A DNA stretch of 64,000 bases from Obelidium mucronatum (lineage: Eukaryota; Chytridiomycota; Chytridiomycetes; Chytridiales; Chytriomycetaceae): contig JAIVFH010000092.1 in NCBI GenBank assembly GCA_025765595.1, forward strand, positions 1-64,000, written 5' to 3'. The position numbers and the translations under genes are program-made. The notes below the pieces were generated by a model that did not search any database, was not told where the DNA came from, and saw only the letters and a list, made by a program, of their open reading frames with translations. Position 1 is the first letter of the stretch. Each line of letters opens with the position of its first letter. Positions 38,242 to 51,669 of the stretch are shown here, one piece after another.

Positions 38242-41140
38242 CTAAAAGTCATCATTTTCATCTCGAGTGAGGGGTTCGTCATCAACTTCCAAATCAATGT
38301 CGTCATCTCGAAATAAATCATCAAACTCGTCATCTTCTTCTTCATTATCAGAAAGAAATTTGACGTTCTTTTTAAAAGCTGGAGACTGATCTGCTATTGC
38401 TGATATCTTGCTCATCTCTCCTTCGGAATCTGTGTCACCTGCCCCGAAATCCTCTGTATAATCAGCGGATTTCTTGGAAGTGACATCAACATCATCAGAA
38501 AGTATCTTCATTGCTGTTTCCGCGAATTTATCAAGCATGGCGTTGTTGTCATTCTTGGCTGTAAAATAATTTTCAGCTTGTCATCAGTTTGATCACAATG
38601 AGAAAATGCCAATCAATAGGTTAACTAACGTATTCCTGGAATTAATCCCTTGAGAGATGCAGCCGTCATTCCAACTGCTGCTTTACGTTTCTCAGCTGCT
38701 CCTTCATTTGTATCTCCCAGTAAATCCGAAATGGAGTTTGCATCCATTTCGAAGTCGAAGTCCTCAGGGATATCTTCCTTGCTGTTGGCTGCTTTCTTCA
38801 TCTCCGTACTGATTATTGCGCTATGTATTTTCTCGACTGTCTGGATAGGGATTGCCTGAGGTAAAACAGGAACCGTTTGTAGAACTGATTTGTTGAGGAG
38901 AGATGGGAGGGGCCCCAAAAGACCAGCTCCTAATGAAGGTTTGACTTCCACATCAAGGGTCTTCGAAACTATTGGCGTTAATATAGGTTCGACTCCTTTC
39001 AACTTTGTGGAGTGAGATTTTGCTAGGAACGACAGGTCTTCTTCCGAATCTTTTTCTGGATCATAGTTGTCGAAATCTTCGTCAATAACGTCTTCAATTT
39101 CTTGGTTTATGAAAGGGGAAGTTGTTGAAGTATCAGTTGTTGGATTCGGTAATACGGCCGGAGATAATGAAGGGCCAATCTTATTCAAAAGCGAGGGGGT
39201 TGCAAAACTCGGTTTGGGGGGCTGCTCATCCTCTCTTTTCACGATAATTTCTTTTAAATTTGATTCCGGCGCCATTGATTTGGGCTGCGATAGCGGTAGA
39301 ATTGGGGCAATATTCTTTTTCGGCATGATTAAATCCATAAAGTCTCCATCGTCCCCATCCGCGTCAGCGTCATAGTTTGCGAAACCGGCATCTATATCTT
39401 CGTCTAGATCAATATTCAGAATGGTTTCTGCTGGCAGTGCTGATTGAGGTGTCGAGTATGATTTATCAGTGGCAGCACTTGTGACCGGCGATATATCCTT
39501 TGGAGCACCTAACGGGTTATTGATGGCAGAAAGTGTTGGAAGTTTTGAGAGTGACGGCAAAGGACCAAGTTTAGTTGTCTCTTGGACCATCTTGGGCCTT
39601 TCCTCTTTGGGTCTTTCCTCATCCTTTGCTAATTCGACTTTCTTTGATTGATCCAAAAGGGCTTTGGCTTGCTGTAAAGCTGCCATAGTTGCACTCATTC
39701 CGGAAGACAAGAGAACTGAATTCTCTGGTGCTTTTTTCACGTCTTCATGAAGTGAATTCAGGGGTTTAGACGTGATTTCGCCAACTGGTAAAGTCGTTAA
39801 TGGTTTTTGCTCGGGCATGGACTCGATTTGTACTGGAATTGGGGACTTATTATTGGGAGGCGAGACCGGATCAAACATAGATTTTGATTTTGGTTGATTA
39901 TTGGCGACGTTCCCCGGTGTTACTTCAGTCAATTGATTGTTGGCGACGGCTGTCACGGATGGCACATCTGAATCGCGTTTCAAAATGTCTTGAGCGGCCG
40001 TCTCCTTCATCCACCAAAATACGGTTGAAGATGCAGCTCCACTCTCTTCATCTTTCTCAGCTACTGATGCCGAGTTGTGGGTCTGTAGTTTTGCTGCTGG
40101 AATATCATCAAGGATTGCAGAAATTTCGTCATTCATAGCAGACAGTTCATCATCCAGTTTTGACTCCTCGTCATCTGTTTCAAGATCGCCAAACGCACGA
40201 TTGGCATTTTTGACAGGTTTCACATCTTTTGACTTCAAATCAGCGCCAGAAACAGATGAAGAAGAGTCCCAGTCATTCTCTTCTGAAGCGGGTTCGAATT
40301 TTTTCTATGTTGCTTTTAGATTTCAATTGGAATGTCTGAATGATGTGGCGCACCTGGACATCATATTGAAATCCCGGATCTCCTGGCTTAATGCGATTCT
40401 TTTCAAAGTATGTGTTCATTTCGCTTTTTACTTGTGAGAGTTCGTGGTCACTACAGTAAACGCTATTAGAACTTAAAAGAGTCCAAATATCACATCTTCG
40501 CCCACCTCATCTTGTTCAAATTAAGATTTCCGTCAACAACCGCAGAGCTGCTGGGTTTATCCGTCGGAATAACATTGTCTGCAGGAGCTTTCATGGGAAT
40601 TGGTAGTAGTGACTTGGAAGGTAAAGGCGGCAAATCAGACAACTTCAACTTTTCAGGCAAAAGAGATACTCCAGTCCTTTCATTCAGTACTGGAGCTGGT
40701 TCTGGAATTTTGAGATGTGTTCGGAGTTTGGTGAGCAACGCGACCACCTGTGCTTGGATGAATAAACCACGAAGAAGAAGTGTCCACAATTTTTCTTAAA
40801 CTAAACTCTATCGATCGGTATTGATGCTAGAACCTCATGTCTTGCGACTAGCTGTTTGGCGACATCTTCTGTCTTCGCCACTTTTTGATCTTTTACAACC
40901 ACAAAGTCTCTGACTGGCATCTTCCTCCTTTTCAACTTTCCTGAGTAACATGCATTAGCTTTGCGGAGGTATCGCATAAAATCTTTTACCTGTTCCTGTC
41001 TCCTTGAAGAATAGGTAAAGTGAAGGTGGATCAAACTTTGCGCCGATATCTTGTGGAACATATCGCGCTTTGGACATTGTGGAATTCATCGGCTTGTCAT
41101 TGTCTTCATCAAAGGAATACTCGCGATAGCGCTGTCGCAT
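38242..41140 (-). CDS. CEP19-like ciliary base protein with long acidic extension
   Basis: The N-terminal exons, from the ATG at 41140, encode DIGAKFDPPSLYLFFKE and KLKRRKMPVRDF. These match CEP19 in order and spacing (FQPP..., then the M-P-V-R-D/N-F block). A later exon carries SDHELSQVKSEMNTYFEKN and KPGDPGFQYDVQ, the equivalent of the CEP19 end block (KxxMDxxFEKN...DPxFxYD). The protein then continues for over 600 residues of Ser/Pro/Asp/Glu-rich disordered sequence with acidic blocks (exons 38625-40290 and 38242-38550). CEP19 sits at the basal body and recruits RABL2 and IFT-B for cilium assembly. Its presence implies a flagellated stage. The long C-terminal extension is not part of animal CEP19. 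Confidence 0.7.
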
Positions 41141-41298
41141 TTTGGTGCAAAACGAGAATTGTCAAAAAAAAGATACAAAAAACAAACAAATCGCAAGTTT
41201 TTTGAATGAAGAGAATAAGCCAATCATGAAGAAACCAGAAAAATAATATAGAAACGAAACACGACTCCTTTCATCCGCTTAATACGACAAATCCACAC

Positions 41299-44200
41299 CT
41301 ACGACAAGTGAAAGCTACCCTGCCCCTCCTTCATTGCAACTTCAAACCTTTCGCGCATCACGTCCAAACTTGTATATGCTGGCACTTTCAAATAATTAAC
41401 ACATGTCATGACTGATGGCAAATAAGAATCTGCATTCTGCCCAAAATCGGCATTCTTGCGTACGACAGTAAGCTGAGGGTTGAGCGCTTTGAATCCTCCA
41501 ATTGGAAGTTTTGGTGACCCTGTTACAAACATGAGGAATTCTCGACGTTCCACCAAAGTAAACTTTTCCATCATTTCAACCAGATTTTGAACAGGTTTAG
41601 AGTCAATAGAATAACCGTGATCAGCCTTTATGGCATCGACTATGGCTATTTCTTCCATTAAAAAAACGAAAATCAAAGCGCCAAAACTTACTCAAATAGC
41701 TCCAATCTTCGTCCAGAGTACCACCCATCAATAAACAAAGCTCTTCTAAAGAGAAACATTTCAATTTGGAAATAGGAAACACACGATCAAATCCTGTTCT
41801 GAAGGCATCCACTTGTTTCCGTATTCCAGAGCCCACAGTCATATCAACCACTCGGTCAATGTATTCGGAGACGTTTTCAAGAGTGATGGGAATATTAGCG
41901 CCATTAGGTTTAATCTCAACAGAAGGGTATCCAGGAAGTGTAAAGTCGAGACAAAGGTCCTCCAAACGAGCATCTTTCACGGTCAAACCAGCAAGAAGAA
42001 CTTTCTTGTCGCTTTCTGACAAAGTCTCCTTGCTATCGATCGATGCTTTAAGCTGAGCGAATTTGTACACGTCGCTGAGCGATGAGTAGAGGACTCACAT
42101 CAATATGCTTGGTGGGAAAATAGTGTCAGTGTCATTCAGAATCCTAGTCTGCTATACCTTAATTAAGTGCAGAAAGGTGGCGGGATTACTTCCACCAAAC
42201 CCAATATGCCGGCTTCCAACTGCCATATCCAAAAATAGCGTGCTGAAAGGCATGTCAACAATTCGAGAATCCAACAAAGCTTTGGCAACAAACGAGCCCA
42301 AAGACTGAAGTAAAGAAAGGCGAGATCTAATTCGACACAATTTCAGGAAAAATTACAATGACAAAAACAAACACATTATAATCACCTTCCCTCGTCACTT
42401 TCATAGTCGCTTTGGCTGATGGGGGCTGGAAACAAGCCTTCACTTGGATTCAAATAATCACCAGAACCTCCATTCTCGCGCCACAAGACCACCGATTTCC
42501 CAACTCCTCCACTTCCAGCAATAGGTACACCCTCTCTTTTTCTCATTTCTTTGCAAACGCTTGAATAAAACTCCAACGTGGGCCCTAATCCAGTTCCCAC
42601 TTCATCAAAGAACTCAACTTCTATTGAGTGAGACCCTTGACCATAAAGATCCATCACTTTGCACATCGAATCAATGAGTCTATTTCGGGAAACCCTCACT
42701 TTTTGCCGTTGGACGCGGCCTCCCATCATGGCGCTCTCCAAAGAGCTCGGGTTAATGCGAGATGATGAATTATTGCTAGTTGATGAATTTCCTTCACTCT
42801 GCTTCCATCTGTTGATACAGCGAGCGTATCCAAATGCGGTACTTTGCAAATACGTCACTCTACTCTCAAACGGGACCAAAAATGAAAAGTCACAGGCAAC
42901 TCGATTACACCACTCCGGGAGAACTTGCGACGCGACAATCAAGGGTTCATTCAATTGGCGATTCAGTTTCGCCGTGACTTTGTTATTTACAAAGGAAATC
43001 GGGGGAAGGGGAGTTATTATTGAAGACTTTGATCTTGGCGAGGCTAAGTTAGCACCATCCGCAGCCGTAGCGACACCTTCCACCGGGAAAACCACAGTAT
43101 TTGAGTTTTGCTCTTCATAAAATTCATTCCAACGAGTATTGAGAACAAACAAGATCCGAAGGAGGAATAGAATTTTGACCGCTTTGGATTCACCATCAAG
43201 TGAAGCAGAATCATTGAACTCGAAAATATTCTTAGCGTTTCTACCTTCTGCAGGTTTACTTGGAGTAGTTGAAGGAGCCTCTGCTTCCTTGGGCACCTTC
43301 TTATACTTCAATGTAAAAGTCTTGTTCCAGATGTTTGCAGCTGAGGAATCATCAGATTTGGATTGCTCCATACGGTACAAGGCTCCAAAAATTGTTTCAT
43401 CAGCTAAAAGCTCAGTACCTTCGAGAAAGAACTTGATTGAAAAGGAGTTTTGAAGGGAGGCAGCGGCGCTTGCATAAGTTGAGGAGGGAGCAGCAGGTTT
43501 GGGCAAAGCCGAAGAAGCAGCAGAGGCCACTGATTTTGTTGGTGAACTCGCTCGGGATGGTGACTTCTTTTTTGTCGGGGATGGAGGAGGGATTAAATCA
43601 ACAGCAGCGCTTGATGGCCGCCCTTCATTGAGTTCGCCTTCAGCTTCCATCAACTCTTCCAAGACATTGACCTGGATTTTACAAGTAACAGGATTTAGAA
43701 CCAACTTTTTTTTTTAAAAAAAAATGGAGTCTCACCTCTTCGTCCGCGTCTTCATCATTCTCGTCGTGTTCTTCGTCCTCTCGATCTTCTTCATCTTCAT
43801 GGTCATCGCAGTCCTCATTCTTTTCTTCGTCCTCACTTTCACTACTGTTTCCAACTTTAGCCGTCTCATCCAAGCCAACAACTTCAGACCCAGCAGCAAC
43901 ACCAATAGCAGCACTGCTCCCGCTTGAACTCGAATATCCCGCAACTTTTCCTCGCAAAAAGTCTTCAAATGTTTTGATGGTCGCAATAGCATGAATACTG
44001 ATAACAGCATTACGGAACTGTGGAGGAACAGTTTCAGGGTCTTCGCAAATTAGCCGTAACTTGATTTGTCTAGCAAGTTGCAGTGCCGGCGATGCCTGCT
44101 CCCTAGCGGTTGCGCTTTGACTTGAGCCTCCACCACCAATCAGGCTTCCAAACATTGACAGAAGTGCTGAATCTGTTGCTGAAACTGAAGAATTAGAAAG

Positions 44201-47200
44201 GGATGGAACGGCAACCGTTAATTTGAAGTCTTCCACTCGAGATAAACACTCCTGAAGGCGAGATACGCATTGTTTGAAGGCACCAGGAATGTGACGGGAC
44301 GTTGGCGAAGACGCAACACTTGAAATAGGTTTGTGGCCATCCAAGAAAATATGCAAGAATGCTTGCAATCGGGAATTCAGTGGCGTTTGATAAATAACGA
44401 GAGAGTTTTCTGGCCTCGATTCGCCAAGGCCTGGACTAGTCAGGTAATTTGTCAAACCTTCGATAATTCCACTTTCCAGAACTTCAAATCCAGTGACTCC
44501 AACATTCTGTGCGTCGTCTTTGTTCAAAACACCCGCAAAGTGCTGTGCTATGCGTTGCAATTCTTCCAGCATCAAATCATCTGACACCAACGCAGACTTG
44601 GAATCATTTGCTTCATTGTTCTTTGAAGGACTTGAAGTAATGCCAGGAACGTTTTCTTTTTTGCCTTTCTTCAATAGGCGACTAACGCGTTTTAGGTCAC
44701 TCAATACATCAAATGATGAATTTGTTCCAGCAGAAAGTAGAGCCTTGTTTTCTCCCAAGGTTTGCAAAAACAGAGAAGCAAAGTGAAGAAGCCATTGTTT
44801 TGCTTCCTTTTCCAAGTACACCTCTCCATTGAGTCCTGTTAATGTGGATTCTGTCCGAGCACTAGGTGAATTGGCGGACGCGGTCGGAGAATCAGACGTG
44901 GATACGGCACCGGCCATTCTCTCTAACGCGCTTTTCATTCCTTCCAGAAAAGAAGCAGCATTTGCAGGAGGCGGGGAAGCCAAACTCTCATTTCCAATAG
45001 CGACACTTTTTCCTTTCCGATCTGCAGATGCGCTTCTTACGGCTCTACCCGTTCCAGCGCCGGCAGGATCCACAAAACTCGTCACGGCAGAGGGGCTTTC
45101 AACCCGATTTTCTTTCTCAACCAGGCACTCCAACTCTTCAACAGATTTCCTCATTTCGCTTAAAATACCCTCACGAATCAACCATCCCACAATCTTTGCC
45201 CCACATTTATGTACAACTATTGATGTCAATTGAACTCCTGCACTGACAAAGACGAATGCCTCCGCGCGGTCTCTATCAACGATACTCACAACAGAGCCTC
45301 GTCCAACATTTTCTTCTGCATTGGATTGGACCACTGCCGCCCGAAAAGCAAGGTTCCGCATGCCCAGGAGTTCATAGACAAACTTCCCGAATCCTCTTGC
45401 GTCCAACAAGACTTTGCCCAACGCCACACCATCATTCACAAACCAAACGCATTTCGCAACTGTTTCAACAGCGAGCCGTCTTATTCGTGGGTGAACACTC
45501 GTAGAAAACACTTCAATAAGGATAGGAAGGAGGTGGAATGCATAAGTTTCGAGAAAGGCTTTTGTCGTCGGCGTCGAGTCCATAACGTTTCGGCGTCGAG
45601 TATCAAAGCTCTCTTGCGGAAATTCGGCACTTGTGCTTGAAGCAGAAGAGGGTGCTGATTTGGTCGCTGCTGAATTTGAGCGTAGAGTTCGTGTTGGAAT
45701 GGGCGCTGTGGTTGAGGACGAAGATGAAGCTTTTGGCTTCTTCTTTCCAGCCTCTTTTCCTTTCTCATTCACGTCCTTTGTTTGGTGAACCTCTTCCACA
45801 AGAGGATCATCAATTTTCATGCACCATTCGGAACCAACTTTTGGAAGTGCAGGAAACAGTTCACATGCAAGCACCAACACTTGAATCACTTGATCTGATC
45901 CTCGCGACACAATGCTGTTCATGACCATGCTTGATAAGACCCCGCTGTCTATTCCCATGCGGCTATTGACATCGCCAATGTTGGTCAATTGGCTAGGGAC
46001 GTTACCACTGCCAGTAAGATAGCTATACACCGAGTCCGTAACCCCGTACTCTGGTTTGAGTAATTCCACACTCAATTTTGTGCTTCCTTTACAAATGTTG
46101 ACCAGCATTCGAATCAATTGAGTGAATATGCCAGTGCCGACTGAGCTGGCGCCAGCCGTTGGATTTCCACTGGTGGGCGTACCATTGACATGGGACGCTT
46201 CGAACTGAAAGGTGTGATTGGAGTGCTCGCGGCATTGGGTCTCAATACGGCCATTATTGCGCTAATTAAAGAAGGACGTAACGAGGCTCTCTAGCGTAGG
46301 TTTCGTCTCGGACACTCCACTGAATAATTGACTCTAAACTTGTTACTGCTGATTCCACAATTTTTGAATCCGCGTTTGTCAACAATGATTCGAGAATGGG
46401 TATAATTTCTTTAAGTTTCGTGAACAATTCGCGTGTTTTTTCCGAACCTACAAAGTATTAGGAAAAAGGTAAATGTTGCTTTCAAGCCAGGAATTATTCG
46501 TGTTGACGTAACCTGGGTTCAAAACACCGAGCCCTTTGCAACTTTTGGAGACGATGGACACAGCAGTCCGTTGCACGTGTAAACTGAAGAAATCCAAGTA
46601 TTGTACACATGCAACTAATCCGTTTTCCTTTATAATTGCATGTGGATACTCAATGCATCTAAAGAAGATATTGTTCAGCCGCAAGTTAAACCACCTCAAA
46701 AATTTGTGACTTACACTTTTTCTAGAACTTGTAAGACTTGCTCAGCCAATTCAATGTACTCGATTTCTTTCAATTTATCAACAAGAATTTTGACTCCTCC
46801 GTTTGATATAAATACACTGCTTGCACCCGGATTGGCTTCAATCAGGTTTGATAAGCAACGGCACGAAAGAAGCATAATTTCCGACGTCATGTGTCCACCA
46901 CCTCCTCCAAACCCTCCGAAATCATCATCATCCATCATAAATTGTTGGGCGAATGCTGCATCATCCATGGGAGATTGTGGGCCAATTAATTTCAACAACG
47001 CTGTTGTGAACTCTGGAGTTGAAAATCCTTGCATTCGCCCGGCACGACCGTATCCCATGAACATATCCTCTATTATTATATATTGAAATTTGGGATCAAA
47101 GTGAAAGGTGTGGTGTCAACGTTAATGTTTTACCAGTAGCAACTGATAGTTCCTCCGACAATTCCTGGAGCGCAATCATCTGAACTTCCTGATTACGGCC

Positions 47201-48062
47201 GTTCAACTGCTTTAAAATTTCAGCAAATCTTCCAGTAGTGTTCGAAGACGAGGCGGTCGAAGAGGTTTGACTGCCGCCAAACGGACCACCGCCACCACCT
47301 CCTCCGCCAAACATTGCATTAAACAGGGCGGAACGCGACGGGCGGAGCAGCACCAGATCCTGCAGCATTCAAAATCGCGGCCATGAAATCTTCCATTCCC
47401 TCAGGTGCATTGGTTGGATTACCATCCGAGTCCTCTCGTCATGGCCCATTTCGCCAAATGGTGGCTCTTCTTCCTCATCATTTTCGTCATCATCACCCTC
47501 ATCATCATCCCGCTTGGACGACTTGCGTTTGTTGCTTATGGCAGCAGAGGTGGTTGGTGCCGCAGCTTTCCTGACTTGCTTCGCTTTCTTCAACTTTGGT
47601 GACGCCGCTTTAGTTTTGTTGATATCTAAATCCATTGGATCGGCATCTGAGTCTCCTCCGAGAGAGTTCTGTGTTTGTTTGTTTCAACGAGTTAAATCGC
47701 AGATTGCGCGATGGATGGATAGAAACCCACCTTTCCCCTTTGTTTCCGTGGCATTTCCCGCTTAGGTTTCTTTGAGGTTGATGAAGATGAAGAGGATGTT
47801 GAGGCAGAGGAAGCTGACCGTGGCAGAGCAGTTGATGTTGTTTTGTGGATAGACAGTGGCGAGTGACTATTTGACGACAAAGCAGAGTTTTGCGCCTTGA
47901 GACTGAGACGAGAAGAGCGACGGTTTCTGAAGTGGTTTGTTTTGTCGGGGTTAGGGGGTCGAGAGAGAGACAGGTGGGGGCACCTTACAGTGTTGTTGGT
48001 TCAGCTTCCGCTTGGACAGTTGATGGAGATTTGCGCTTTCGAGAAGAAGACGATTCGCTCAT
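41299..48062 (-). CDS. HECT E3 ubiquitin ligase of the UFD4/TRIP12 type
   Basis: About ten exons. A clean start lies at 48062 (MSESSSSRKRKSP), joined through intron 47927-47988 to a Ser-rich basic region, then acidic and Gly-rich stretches. Exons at about 46.7-47.4 kb encode armadillo-type repeats (FAEILKQLNGRNQEVQMIALQELSEEL; LLSCRCLSNLIEANPGASSVF). The large central exon (43.7-46.1 kb) continues the helical scaffold. The HECT domain occupies 41.3-43.7 kb: MDLYGQGSHSIEVEFFDEVGTG, LGSFVAKALLDSRIVDMPF, FTLPGYPSVEIKPNG, LEELCLLMGG and LTVVRK. The catalytic Cys is in YLPSVMTCVNYLKVP. UFD4/TRIP12 ligases act in ubiquitin-fusion degradation, extending ubiquitin chains on N-degron and other substrates. 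Confidence 0.9.
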
Positions 48063-48334
48063 TCAATTTCGAAAGAAGTTTGCAAAGCGGTCGTTCAATG
48101 TGGACGAGCGGGTGCTTGACTTCGTGAGAAATTTGTTGCTTCACGGGTGTAATAAAGAATGTGATAAACATGGGGTACTGTATGATGGGATGCCTTCGCA
48201 ATTATGGGGATAGGGATGGATGAGCGATACGCGTGCACGAAACGCGATCCTGCCTGTTGCCTCCCTTCCCCAACCATCCGAAAAGATATCCCCAAAACGC
48301 ATCATTCCGCCCAACCCTCCCCATCCAAAAGCCT

Positions 48335-48406
48335 TGCCCACACGCGGGGTTGATCCACGGACCTTTGCATTACAAGTGCAACGCTCTACCACTGAGCTAT
48401 ACGGGC
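48335..48406 (-). tRNA. tRNA-Thr (anticodon UGU)
   Basis: A 72-base cloverleaf including the discriminator A. Acceptor stem GCCCGTA/TGTGGGC, D-arm GCTC-AGTGGTA-GAGC, anticodon stem TTGCA/TGCAA with loop CTTGTAA (anticodon TGT), T-stem CGTGG/CCGCG. There is no intron or encoded CCA. A T run follows on the transcribed strand. The T-loop starts with A instead of the usual T54. The rest of 48063-48580 shows no other feature. Confidence 0.95.
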
Positions 48407-48580
48407 ACGTCGCCTCAGTTTCTCTATAAAACATTAAATCATGATAATCATCGCGACTCTCACTGTGATACTGACAGATATTCGTCATATTTTTAGTTTC
48501 TTCTTTTGTGTCAAGAACTGTAGGTTCAACGGCATGCTTCCCCGATTGATGGTTGACCAATCAAAAATAAAGAAACAATA

Positions 48581-49838
48581 ATGACAAGTTCCTCACTTCC
48601 ACTGTTTCTCGCCTTGGTCGCCGGAGCGGGCACGGCGTTAGGTATCTTGAAGCATATTAATTCGATTCGATTGCATATTCAGTTATTATGATGCTTTGAA
48701 CAGGGGCTGTAATCCTGTTAATCTTGATACCTTCGCCGCCACCTGTAAACACACTATCCGCCAAAAGTGCATCACTCTTTGGAAGGCTTCAAGCATGCTC
48801 AGCAGGGGTAAGTTGTATGAATAGAGGCTGGATCTTGTTGACTGCTGTTGCCCAAAGGTGATGCTTGCTCTCTCTTCAGGACTGTTTCACGAAGCGATTC
48901 CGACCACCGGCTGGCCTACTGGACTATTTTGCATGGTTGTTGGATTTCTGTTGATGTTGGGGATCGAGAAGCTCCTGGCAAATTCTTCACACTCCCACTC
49001 TCAACCAAATCACCCAAGCTCACCTCACCTCCAAGACCTGGAAGAAGGAGCTAATGTCTCTGTTATAGAAAGCGATAATAGCAGCACTGATGATGCGGCC
49101 CTTCTCTCACCAACGTCAATGTCACGAACGACGTTCCCTCAACAACACATCACCTCACCATTTGAATCTTTCCTCATGAACATGTTTGGAGCATCGGCGA
49201 CGATATCAACACCAAATAACAATGGCGGAATCAGTCGCGTGGCAAATACAAACACAATCGCGATGGTCCGATCCAGTTTCGTCACTTATATGGGACTCGC
49301 TATCCACAATTTACCAGAAGGTGTTTCCGTGGCTTTGACTACGGCGAGTAATGTGAGGCTGGGTGTGAGTTTATGTCTCGCGATTCTATTGCACAATGTG
49401 TTGGGTAAATGCCTTTGAAGTTGTTGTTACCCTTTTTGACTGCTAACACCTATCTAAGAGGGCATGATTGTGGCACTTCCGCTGTGGTACACATCGCGTT
49501 CTCGGAGTCGCGTTCTTTTTCTCACATTACTCAATGGGCTCATGGAACCGCTGGGGGTTGTGCTGGCTTGGTGCCTTGGTGGCGCAGAGGTAATTGCCAA
49601 ACCTGGACGCATTGAAAAAATGCTCGCCGGTGTGAGTGGTATTATGGCAGCAATTGCTTATGGAGAGCTTGTTCCCAGCGCAGTCGAATGGATTGAAAAG
49701 GGGGGTGTTGTGGTGGATGTAAAGGGAAGTCGGAGGCAGATCCATATTCGGGTGGGCGCATGGATTATAGTCGGTATAGTTGGTGGTGGGTTTGTAATGG
49801 CGTGTGCTGATCTGGTGTTACAAACGCTTGACTTTTAA
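48581..49838 (+). CDS. ZIP-family zinc transporter
   Basis: Four exons (48581-48641, 48704-48807, 48858-49404, 49459-49838) give about 364 residues. The first helix starts at once (SSLPLFLALVAGAGTALGA). The metal-binding helices are present: GLAIHNLPEGVSVALTT (TM4) and LCLAILLHNVLEGMIVALPLW (TM5), with His, Asn and Glu ligands. The loop between TM3 and TM4 is long and includes HSHSQPNHPSS, a His-rich putative zinc sensor. YGELVPSAVEW lies near the end. ZIP proteins move zinc or iron into the cytosol; the spacing is closest to ZupT/ZRT3-like organelle or vacuole exporters. Confidence 0.85.
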
Positions 49839-50001
49839 ACCAACAAATAAATATCATGTCTTTGACGTTCTCCCTCTCATTTTGGCCTACATCCACCCCA
49901 CTGAAGACGTCAAACTCGCTCGTGTGTGCAAATTCTTCCATTCGATCATTCGATTTTTATTATCTTGAATTTATCCTTACAAACTCACATTTGAGTACAC
50001 T

Positions 50002-51592
50002 TCACCAATCACAGCCTAATGCGTCCACTCTGCGTTTGTAAATCTCCAAATCCATTACCTTCTCGTTACTCTCAAGAAACACCGTATCACAAACATCCCT
50101 CAACACCGATTCAATCTCCAACTTGGATCCTCTCCATATCGCGTGTAAACCCTTTTCAGCGGCTTCTTTTTCCAGTTTACTTCGGTCGCGGTCCTCGAAC
50201 GGATCACTTGAATTCGTCTGGTCTTTGTTTCCTGTGGAAGAAGACTTCTTGTCCAGTTCTTGTATCTTTGCAAATGATGATTGCATATCGATAGCTGTTT
50301 TAATGGTCTCAACTGTTTCACTCACGATATGTGCCTTTTCTCTGTTTCGCGCGTCAGACTCTTGAAAAACAGGAAAGCAATTCGTTACCGTACAACACCA
50401 GCCCATCGGTTTCCAGCGTCCCATCCAACGCGTATAAAAAGAGCTTCCTTGATCTTCATCCAATTTTGCCTGGAATTGAGCGGCTTTCAGTGAATACGTG
50501 AAGCCAATCGAATGTAATAGTTCGATCCCAAAAGACTCTGATTTCAAATCCGCAGCTTCGCGTTGGATTTCTTGACGAAATTCTCGGAGTGCTCGATCTT
50601 GTGATTGCTGTGCAAAAGCGGCTTCATCGATTTCGTAGTCTGTAAGGGAGTAAACGTTAGATAGTCATAACAAGAAAACCCCTGCAGTTTTCATACATAC
50701 CCATTTGAGCTGAAGTCCAACTGATGTTTCCAATTCCTGGTTTATCCCATGCGCCCCAGCTACCAACTGGCTCTTTGATATTATGAGAAGGTTGGCTGAC
50801 TGGAAAAGCATTAACATAGCGATCCAGTTTTTCTCGAAGTTTTTGGGCCAATCGTTCAACTCGCGCGGTTCTGATTTGAATTCGTTCCTGAAGGGTGAGT
50901 TGCTGATGTTTCTGATCTTCATTCGGAACATTGCTCATTCCTTTCAAATCTCGTGCAAGTGAGATTTCTCTAAGGGTGGGCGTCAATGGGCCGTGTCCCA
51001 TGAGTTTACGACACCAAACACACCATACCCTATAATATCTAGGAACTTGTCCCCTCCGAATTGCTGTTGAAAAAACTCTTGCGGATCCATAAAAGAAGCT
51101 CCTCCAGATTCTTTTGACGGTTTTCCATTCCGATCATAGGCAGCTCGTCGTTGTGGATCCGATAACACTATGTCCAAGAGTATGGTCTTTAGATCTCATC
51201 ACATTGAATTGCATTAAACGTATAAATTCAAACCTTGATACGCTTCTGACACTAATTTGAACTTTGATTCGGCTTCAGGGTCATCGCTTTTGTCTGGGTG
51301 ATAAAGCATGGCCATCTTGTAATAGCCCTTCTTGATGGCAGTCGGGGACGCATCGAATGGAATTTGAAGGATAATATAGTACTCTGGGTCTTTAACAGTC
51401 ACTGCTGGTGGAGCAGTTGGTGATGCACCAGTTTTTGCACTGAGGTCATCAACTGAGTTGATTTGGAGGCAGGAATAGCATTTTACAGAATATGAATGCG
51501 TCCGAGACCGGAATGCTGAATTCAATCCTTGTTTGACAGAAAGTGCAATTTGTTGTTCGAGAGAGTGTTGGATTGCGACTTTCAAGAATCAT
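50002..51592 (-). CDS. DnaJ co-chaperone with DnaJ-X domain (CAJ1/DJP1 type)
   Basis: The J-domain is clear: YYIILQIPFDASPTAIKKGY, YHPDKSDDPEAE (HPD motif) and FKLVSEAYQ, joined by an intron to VLSDPQRRAAYDRNGK. Next comes FMDPQEFFQQQFGGDKFLDIIGEISLA, typical of CAJ1/DJP1 proteins, and a long helical DnaJ-X region to the C-terminus. It should stimulate an Hsp70, perhaps in peroxisomal or mitochondrial import as DJP1 does. The N-terminus is unclear. The only nearby ATG (51592) opens in one frame (CTFCQTRIEF) while the J-domain frame carries KCYSCLQINSV. Together they would form a C-x2-C...C-x2-C zinc ribbon, so a one-base frame break near 51500 is likely. Confidence 0.8.
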
Positions 51593-51669
51593 TTAACCAA
51601 CGTCAAAAGTCATAATTTGAAAATGCATTTATTATTCACACTGCAAACTAGACTTAAAAGTAGATATTT

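Noticed and set aside
41766..42056. Plus-strand ORF in the HECT region
   Set aside because: Antisense of a HECT-domain exon.
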